Shown: piece by piece, positions 56,341-64,000 of the stretch | How the letters are laid out: each line of letters starts with the position of its first letter | Numbering within the stretch: the stretch's first letter is position 1 | Source: Rhyacichthys aspro | Lineage: Eukaryota > Chordata > Actinopteri > Gobiiformes > Rhyacichthyidae | DNA: 64,000 nt | NCBI GenBank assembly: GCA_036850595.1 | Contig: CM072166.1 | Coordinates: forward strand, 816,788-880,787 | Direction: 5' to 3' | Program-made: the position numbers and the translations under genes | The notes under the pieces: model-generated | What the model was told of the DNA's origin: nothing | Databases searched by the model: none | Seen by the model: only the letters and a program-made list of their open reading frames with translations

Positions 56341-56639
56341 ACTTTCATTCTTCGGTCTCTATTCAGACACAAATCCACATGAAACTCATATTTCTGCCTC
56401 AGAGCGGTTTGTGAGTGAATCATGAGTTCACTGTGGTCGACTCCATTAACTCCGTTTCATAATGAGAGCTGTGTATTCTGCACCGAGTCGGCTTTAACCT
56501 CTGCTCTCTCTGTTTTTATGAAAATTATCCCTTCACTCATTTCACTTACAGTTCTGGTGAAGCCGGTTCAGATCAGTTTGTGTCCAGTTCTTCTCTCTTT
56601 TCTGTTTTATCGTTTGATTTTAGAAACTAGTTTTATCGA

Positions 56640-56830
56640 CCAAGTCCTGGTTTAGTCCTGATTTGAGCCGTGTTTAGTCCTGGAGTAAGTTCTTGTTTTA
56701 GGTTTAGTCACATTTACCGTCAGTTCCAGTCTAGTCCTGGATGGAACCTGCTTTAAACTTGTTTAGTCAAGGTTTAAGTCTGGTTTTTTGTTGTTGTTTT
56801 TTTGGCCTTAGTCTTGGTTTACTCCAGTAA
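56640..56830 (+). repeat. Decayed 11-bp minisatellite, plus orientation
   Basis: cctggtttagtcctg and gtttagtcctgg words. Orientation is opposite to the block that ends 300 bases earlier. Confidence 0.6.
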
Positions 56831-57695
56831 GATTTGTTACATTTATTATTTTATATAAAACAGAAAATAGCATCTACAGTGAGTCTAAAAGTGAATGAAA
56901 GTAAACTAGTCCTAACCTGTTGCGGCTGGTATTCAGGTTCCAAGTGTTAACATAATTTCTATTTAAAGTGGTTCTCTTTTCGTCTCCTGTTAGTTTTCAT
57001 TTGTTGATGAGTTTTTGTTCTTATGAATTACTTTTTATTAAGTTTTTCTTTTGTTTTCGGATGCAAAAATATGTTGTTGACAAAAACTATGATGAAAATT
57101 ATACGTCAATAGGATTATGTGAGTCCCTAAAATGTAGGAAACTGCTGCAGCCTCTGGATTTAATGTTAAGCTGAAACTGTCTACAGGATGTATTCACTTC
57201 TGAAATTTAGCTCATGACAAAAGCAGCTACATGTAAAAATATCTGACGTGACTTCGACTTCCCAAAACTTTACCGTCTCCTCGGTTCGTGACGCAGGTGA
57301 ATGAGCTGATCTCCGCAGACGCCGTCTCTTTAACTTTGCGCTGACGACCTCCAAGAAATGAGCCTCGCTCCCGGATTCACCCACATCTACTTTTACTAAT
57401 CAGCTGCACTCGGACGTGTTTTAGCCTCAGGCCTGAACAGAGCCACACTCGAGTCAGACCCAAACGAACGAGAGACGAGCTCAGGCAAATTATCTCCTCA
57501 TTTCTACTGCGTTCGGAGTTTTAGAGTAAGCAGCGGAAGTACAAGTGAGTAGAGTCGGATTCAATTATTTTCTTGTATCCAACCACTCATACAGACTGTT
57601 CCAATGTCTTATATTAGTGTTTTAGATCCATTTGAGTTGTTTAAGCATTTTAGACATTTGAGCAAAATAAAACATGTGAATAAATGAATGAATCC
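56831..57695. other. Stretch without recognised features
   Basis: CpG-richer at 57280-57480. Short frames are unrecognised. Confidence 0.45.
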
Positions 57696-58073
57696 TAGAT
57701 TGTAATAAATGAGAACCTTGGACAATCACATGCTCCAAAAAGAAGCGCTCCCATTCGTCGACACTTGTCACATGACGTTCCAGGAAGTTTAATAGCTGCA
57801 GATAAAGTGTCGTCCTGACGCTGAAGTCACAGCTAAGCTAACGCTAAACTCTAAACTCCAGTTTGGTCAAATGGATTAGTGTTTTGGAGGAAAAACTGGT
57901 CTGGTTTTATTTTTTAATAAAAGAGAAGCAGGAGAGGTCCCTAGACTGATTTTGGAGGAGAGTCTGAGACAGGGACAAAACAATCACTTATAATAAACGG
58001 CATTATAAAGATCATAAAGTTTTTTCTCAAATGATTGCTTTTAATATAAAGTATTTGGGTTTAAACAATTTTG
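57696..58073 (+). mobile_element. TTAA-bounded element, rearranged copy 10
   Basis: The forward part 57696-57980 runs from gattgtaataaatgag to gagacagggacaaaa, with an internal deletion joining gataaagtgt directly to cgtcctgacgctg. Bases 57985-58073 are then the reverse complement of the element's own left end (gtatttgggtttaaac mirrors gtttaaacccaaata). This copy therefore carries its left-end sequence inverted at its right side, and the usual right terminus is absent. Confidence 0.85.
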
Positions 58074-59104
58074 CCAAGAACCTCCTTATTCTCGTCCTAA
58101 ACCCTTGACTTTCCCCTCATGTCCTCTGATATAAACCCCACTCTCCTAAGTCTCTAATCCAGACTCAGTCCAGTCCTGGTTTAGTCATAAATCTCCAGAG
58201 TTAGCCGTGTTTCTGCAGCGTGTGGTGATAAATAACTCGTTCAGAGCAGCAAGCGCCCAGCGTCTGGGTCTAATTACTTTTTAATAGTTTTGTTTGAGCT
58301 CGCTGTCGGTAAAAGGTGAGGTTATAATCAACACGTGATGGATGAGCTCTGTTTACTTCAGTGATTCCAGATTCATACAAAGGCCCCGAGTACGAGAAAT
58401 ATTACATCTGGTTTTCTCTTTCTACGTTCCTAATGAACTTACAGTCCACACTAACGGGAAACTAAGGGCTTTTGTAGCAGTGGAAGCAACATTTGTCTGA
58501 AAAAAGCTGCATAATCTGGCAACTCTACCTGCAGCTATAAACGAGATAAATGTGCAGTTATTAATGAGGGACCATTAACCCAATGAAAAATAAGTGACTG
58601 CAGATATTCAGACATTTTAACACTTTTTTACACTGCGCTGAACATACCCAGCTCCTGATGCAAATGCATGAATGGTAGAGTAGAACCAACTCAAGGGCTT
58701 TTGTTTAGCCTGTCCATCCATCTATTATTCATGAATCTTTTTATGTTCTGCACAAATAGTTTGACTGATCTCTAAGGACTGGAGTTAGATTTCTAGGGGC
58801 CAGTACAAAGGAAAGCAGAATAAAGCAAGAGAAACAAAGCATTGCACAAACCCCACCCCAATTATTTTAATTAAATGTAAACGATTGGTCTGAAAGAAAA
58901 AAGGATCGTAACTGTTTAACCAAAAATGGAGCAGATTTATGTCATGCTCAGTTTAGTCACTTTATAGACATTATGTGAGATCATAAAAGACACTTTGGGT
59001 CGGACACGGTTTTATGGACTAAGTGTCTTGAAGGAAAGCTCCTGAATTCTGATGGTTGTACCTTTATTACTGACAGACTCTAACGTGACTGGACAGAAAC
59101 CATT
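58074..59104. other. Stretch without recognised features
   Basis: Unique-looking with a lone 11-mer pair near 58165. No gene signal. Confidence 0.5.
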
Positions 59105-59570
59105 CGTAGATTTAGCCCTGGTTTAGTCCAGGTTTTGAGACCTAATTTAGTCCTGGCTTTAGTCTGAATTTTCTTAGGTTAAGTCTTGTTCAGTCACAGT
59201 TTCGTATTAATTTTATCCAGTTTTAGCTTTATTTATTTTCATTTAATTCTGGTTCAATCCTGAGTTTTGTCTTGATCTAGTGCTAGGTTTAGCTCATGTT
59301 AAGTCCTTGTTTAATCCTGGTTGTGTACTTTATATTCAGTCCAAATTTACTCCTGAGTCTTGGTCTCAGTTTCAGGTTGATTCCTGTTTTTTTCCTGTAT
59401 TTAGTTTTAGTTTTAACCTGGTTTTACTCTTGGTTTTGTCCCATTTAAGACTTACTTTAAGACCTGATTTAATATTGCCTTTAGTAATGTGGTTTTGTCT
59501 TAATTGTTTCCCATTTTAGCTTAATTTATCTTCATGAAGTCCTGTTTTACTCTTGGGTTTTGTCTTGAAT
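59105..59570 (+). repeat. Decayed 11-bp minisatellite halo
   Basis: Plus-orientation words (ctggtttagtcc, aatttagtcctgg, aatcctggtt) irregularly spaced. Confidence 0.6.
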
Positions 59571-60292
59571 TTATCCAGATTTTCTTCCTGTTTCCTCCAA
59601 ACTTATATGATCAAAACCATCCTCTTCCACATTTTCTTTCTGCTGCAGATTCCAAGCGACTAAAACCTGTAAATTGTGACTCATTTGAACTAGGTCTGAA
59701 TCTTGAAACAGATGTTAAACATCTGCATCGATCTGCCTGAAATTACCCCTCAGTTAAAGCCCCAGAACTCGATTCCCTCTGAGCCTCTTCAAAGGAGACT
59801 CTCTGTGTGAGCGATCGACGGAGCCATTACAACAAATGAAGCCATCATTTTGTGAACGGTCCAAATGAAACACTCCTCCAGTCCTCAGCAATCTCCGGCT
59901 CCCGACCTGAGACTCCGAGTGGTTTAACTGCGTCCAACGAGTAATTTTCCTCGTTTTAGCTCTCTACTTGGACTCGGTCTGAATGCGCCGAGGATGTGGG
60001 CTCAGATAAGGTCACAAAAACAAGACGGTACGGGGCTCAGAAAGGGTCAAAACTTAAAAACAAGAAACAACTGATGGTGGAGAGGAGCAGCCATTTTGGA
60101 AAATAACCCAAAGCATTACTGAAATTGGTAAAACACTGGTTGTCATTTTGGAAAAGAACGTGTTCTCAGCCGTTGTCATGACTCAAGGACAAAATACAAC
60201 CAAAAATACCAGCAATAAATGTTAAAAATGTGGTTAAAGGAAGTGACTGCGACAAAGACAGAGGAGAATGTGTCACTGAAGGACACAGCGCT
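59571..60292. other. Stretch without recognised features
   Basis: CpG-richer at 59900-60040; agccattttgg at 60090-60100 resembles a YY1 site. No gene is seen. Confidence 0.45.
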
Positions 60293-60782
60293 TTAAACAG
60301 ATTGAACCGGATATTTTTTCTTGTAGTTTTGAAAATGGTTTAAACCCAAATAGTTTATTGTAAAATCAATAATTTGAGTAAAAACAGTCTTTATGATCCA
60401 TCTACTGTTTATTTAAGGGATTGTAATAGATGAGAACCTCTATTCAGGAACAGAAAACCTTGGACAATCACATGCTCCAAAAAGGAGCGCTCCCATTGGT
60501 CGACACTTGTCACATGACGTTCCAGGAAGTTTAATAGCTGCAGATAAAGTGTATTTTCAGCTGAATATGTCTTTTAACAGAGAAACAGCTGAAAAAAGAA
60601 AAGCATCAACAGAGAAAAGGGAGGCAACGTAAAACACAGATAAATACTGTCAATTCAATCACGTAATGTTTAACGAGGAGGAGATAATTGTCGTCCTGAC
60701 GCTGAAGTCACAGCTAAGCTAACGCTAAACTCTAAACTTCAGTTTGGTCAAATGGATTAGTATTTTGGAGGAAAAACTGGTC
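60293..60782 (+). mobile_element. TTAA-bounded element, copy 11 (right end missing)
   Basis: Begins with TTAA at 60293-60296, then acagattgaaccggatat and a T-run, matching the left end of copy 1 in spacing. It runs through an almost unchanged core to ggaggaaaaactggtc and stops there. The core (about 60420-60765) is virtually identical to copy 1, 56 kb away, whereas the first 120 bases differ at many positions. Confidence 0.85.
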
Positions 60783-61255
60783 GAGTCCGTCTTTGATCCT
60801 GTCCCGACTCAAAGACCCCACTGCTCTATTCATGAAATACCATCATTACATCACATAAGACCTTCATTAAATAACCAGTTTAACCCACTATTTTTACCTT
60901 TTTTCACAATGTCACCACTGAAAAATTCACAATAAAGTTAAAATGCCAGTGGTGTTTTATTTAAATGTCAGATAATAATGGAGTCAAAGGAACAGATTTA
61001 AAGGCCGTTCTCTATGAAGTGATTGACGCCAAGTGATTAAAAATCTGCAGAGTTAATAAACACAGGAGCAGAGGATAATCATATTCAGAGATTATTGGCC
61101 AAAAGAACAGACGCACCTCACACAAACAGGAAAAGGTCTATTAATATCAGCCTCATGAATATTCATAAACATCAGGTGGGGATTTAGAAAGAGAAAGGAT
61201 TTATGTAAACGTCTTTACAATTCATTAAAATACAAGAAAGTTTTAGGTTGGATGT
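60783..61255. other. Stretch without recognised features
   Basis: AT-rich, no gene signal. Confidence 0.5.
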
Positions 61256-61690
61256 GGAATAAACAAGAAAGGATCTGATCAGAACAGAACCAAACTAGGA
61301 CTAAACTTGGACCAAAATGGAGGCTTAAAAAGGATCGAACTAAGATTAAATCTGGACTAAAAAGCAAAGTGGAAAACAGGCTAAACATTGAGACTAAAGA
61401 ATGAATCTTGGACAAACCATGAGTAAAGACAAGGACTGGACTGGGACTAGAGCCGGGTCTAAACCAGGATTAAACTTCAAATAGAACCACAAGGAAATCC
61501 AGAGTCAAACCAAAAAGACTAAAACCTGGGGAAAATTCAAGCAAACCAGGACTAAAACTAGCTTCAAGACACAGGAATAAACCAGGACGGGGTAAATCGG
61601 ACTTAAAACCCGGTCTGAACCAGGTCTAAGACTAGGGTTGAACCAGGACAACTAAACCTGGAGAAAACAGACTGAACAGAAAAGTAAGCA
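61256..61690 (-). repeat. Decayed 11-bp minisatellite
   Basis: Minus-orientation words such as aggactaaact and gggtctaaaccagg, irregular. Confidence 0.65.
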
Positions 61691-62120
61691 CATCTAAACC
61701 TGGACTAAACACAATGGTGACTGTACAAAATTGAAGCAACACTCTTTTTGTTCTCAGGTAAAACTCAGACCGTGAAGAGGAAGAGGATGGACTGATGATG
61801 ATGATGGAGGGATGAGAGCAGCAGCAGAGGACGAGTGTGGCCCGGAGCAGACTCAGTTCAGATGAATGCTTCTGAAGACAGTGAAACAGAGATAAATGCA
61901 TTGTGTCACAGTTTAGACTCTGCTGCACTTTGACCTGCTTCTGATAAACTACAACTGAAGATTTAACACGGGCTTTAATCTGATGTTTGTACCGACACGC
62001 TTTGGCCAATCACATCCTCGTAATTAAGTCTGCTCATCTGTTCCATATTTAAATAAAGTAAGGATTACTCAGATTTTAAAAACGAATCAATGGCCGCCAA
62101 AAATCTGTGAAGGAGGAAGA
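61691..62120. other. Stretch without recognised features
   Basis: A 125-codon minus frame (61632-62009) overlaps the repeat edge and has no recognised domain. Not called as a gene. Confidence 0.45.
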
Positions 62121-62650
62121 GGTCAGTGTAGTTTAATCCAAGTAAAATCAGGTCTAATCCAAGAAAAAAACTGGTCTAATCCAAGTAAAGAAAGGTTTAA
62201 TCCAAGTAAAACCAAGTTCAATCCAAATAAAACCAGGTTTAAATCAAGAGAAAAACAGGTCTAATCCAAGTAAAGCCACATTTAATCTAATTAAAACTAG
62301 ATTTATTCAAGTAAAACCAGGTCTAGTCCTATAAACCAAGTTCAATCCAAGTAAAACCAAGTTCAATTTAAGTAAAACTGGGTTGATCCAAGTGAAACTA
62401 GGTTTAATCCAAATAAAACCAAGTTTAATCAAAGTAAAACCAGGTTCAATCCAAGTAAAACCAGGTTCAATCCAAGTAAAACCAGGTTCAATCCAAGTAA
62501 AACCAGGTTTAATCAAAGTACAATAAGGTCTGATCCAAATAAAACCTGGTCTCTTCTAATTAAAACCAGGTCTAATTAAACTAAAACCAATTAAGACACC
62601 AATTTAAGATTTAATTGAACTGAAATCAGGTCTAATCCAAGGCAGAGTTG
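62121..62650 (+). repeat. 21-bp minisatellite, third variant, about 24 units
   Basis: Units contain taaaaccaggttcaatccaa. The layout is the same as the 12.5 kb array (A-run, cc, then aatcca), but with aggtt instead of tgttc, so it links the 11-base and 21-base families. It is strict at 62400-62520, where the minus strand is open with a seven-residue period (FTWIEPG). Edges are degenerate. Confidence 0.9.
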
Positions 62651-63412
62651 GTCCAGTTTTAGATGTTACTTATTTAAATTTATATATGAAAGAATTGTGA
62701 TCAATACTTGAGTTGTTTTGTTTTGTTTCACATCCAGTTTAATCAATTGAGTTGGGTTTTGTTCATAAACTAAAACACTATAAATATCAGAGGTCGAAGG
62801 AGTTTGGCTTCTCTTTTACCAGACTATTCTTCCTGTTCTGTGCATTCATAATTAAAACTCCGACTATGTTTAGAACAATTAAGCTCGATCTGTGCGTCCG
62901 TAAAGCGCCGGGTCTGAACCTCGACGACCCATGAGAGATTTATGTTCAGCGCAGAGAGGTGTGGACCAGGAGCGCTGTTCAGTCGAGCGGCTAACGCAGA
63001 AGTAAACCTAGAAGCCAGTAATGTTTTTCAGCCTGAGCGAGCAGCAGTCTGCGCTCTAATAATACCTCTGTGTCTTTGAACAGATGCAGCTCCCTCTAAC
63101 AATCAACAGCACCGACGGATGAGCACGACGGCGGCATTTACCGAGCGCTCAAACGGGCTTTACGTCAAGGGAAATTAAGAAGAAAGAGAAAATGCATCGT
63201 CGTAATTCACGGGAAAAATGCAATGAAACAGTCGACAGGAGTGAGGTGGATCTTCCTAGAGCAGTGCATCGTGAGAAAACTTATCAGAAGTTAAAGAATC
63301 ATCAGTTTGATCAAATATTTATACAAACAGATGAGACATTTTATGATAGAATTCTGTATCAATATAAAGCTTTCTATATTTATTTAATGAGCAATAAGTA
63401 AAATGTTTTGTG
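62651..63412. other. Stretch without recognised features
   Basis: CpG-richer at 62880-63180. Short frames at 62752-62934 and 63192-63401 are unrecognised. Confidence 0.45.
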
Positions 63413-63562
63413 ATTAAACTTCCTGGAATGTCATGTGACAAGTGTCGACCAATGGGAGCGCTCCTTTTTGGAGCATGTGATTGGTCAAAGTTTTCTGTTC
63501 CTGAATAGAGGTTCTCATCTATTACAATCACTTATTAACCATTTTCACAACTAAAAGAACAG
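63413..63562 (-). mobile_element. TTAA-bounded element, left-end fragment (copy 12)
   Basis: Reverse-oriented piece from attaaacttcctgg through atgggagcgctcc and gagcatgtgattgg to ctaaaagaacag. About 55 bases near the end (the gtttaaaccc segment) are deleted. It carries several substitutions in the core, so it is older than copies 1 and 11. Confidence 0.85.
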
Positions 63563-64000
63563 AAACAAACATGATAAAGATAATGAAGGAAAATAACTTT
63601 GAAAGAAAATGAAGGATTTTAACTGCACCAAAGTTCATCTGGATCAAACTCAGACCTTTGTTTTTAGGCAGAACCAGAGTTTGATGTGAATAATAATGTC
63701 CTGGATCTTTGGAGTATTCAGGGACAGAGGCTTGAATGTGTTTTCTCTGCAGAGTGAGAGGTTTAGTCCTGATTTAGTTCATTGATAAAACATTAGAAGT
63801 CCTTGTCTGTTATTTTGGATTTAATCAAGTTGATGCAGAATAAAACTTTTCACAGGGGACGGCTCCATTTGTCTGATTGTCCTGGAAATTACAGACTCAA
63901 AAGGCACAAAGACAAAGGACCCTGAAAGCACCGCTGCAGAGAGAATTAAACAATAAACCTGCTTTGTTTTTTAATTTGTACGCACCACATGTTTTACCAA
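63563..64000. other. Stretch without recognised features
   Basis: AT-rich to the window end. One tttagtcctg word occurs near 63760. Confidence 0.5.

Overview
The window looks like gene-poor, AT-rich chromosomal DNA from a vertebrate, most likely a ray-finned fish. Two old interspersed repeats are of types I know from fish genomes: a tRNA-headed SINE at 22413-22553 and a SINE-like repeat at 37275-37520. A DNA-transposon relic at 2710-3054 carries the phrase 'gtgattgcccccttgttaa', familiar from fish and amphibian transposons. There is one 100-base assembly gap (26156-26255). I found no protein-coding gene, rRNA or tRNA gene that I can support. Every long open frame is a by-product of a tandem repeat, lies in a mobile element, or is short and unrecognisable. 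The region is best read as intergenic or deep intronic.

Most of the recognisable structure is repeats of two kinds. The first is a very abundant minisatellite family with an 11-base unit (tttagtcctgg and variants) and a related 21-base unit (core cctgttcaaatccaac). It occurs as strict arrays (0.95-1.16, 12.5-13.3, 18.2-18.6, 19.1-20.25, 29.7-30.1, 33.9-34.4 and 62.1-62.65 kb) inside wide halos of decayed units. The orientation of the blocks switches repeatedly along the window. Three other arrays have their own units: 26 bases and G-rich (32.35-32.69 kb), 35 bases with a BamHI site in each unit (46.84-47.37 kb), and 90 bases built from 11-mers (53.34-53.82 kb).

The second kind is a dispersed element of about 590 bases with at least a dozen full or partial copies on both strands (4.2, 10.1, 14.0, 25.7, 30.7, 30.9, 35.8, 39.5, 45.0, 51.2, 57.7, 60.3 and 63.4 kb). 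Its ends align as TTAA, ten bases, CCTGAT and a T-run. This suggests a piggyBac-type non-autonomous transposon, which is an inference. Its core is nearly identical between distant copies while its left end is more diverged, and two loci carry inverted pieces of the element beside forward pieces.

Between the repeats lie short CpG-richer single-copy blocks roughly every 3 kb. A few hold regulatory-looking motifs: four RFX X-box matches, a YY1/ETS pair at a Kozak-like ATG (7.9 kb), and a GC box above a TATA-like site (49.2 kb). There are also two perfect or near-perfect hairpins, a 28-base palindrome, and three local direct duplications (1.6/3.1, 22.7/23.9 and 47.8/49.6 kb). None of these is proven functional. 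No genes work together here; the main interest is the repeat biology.
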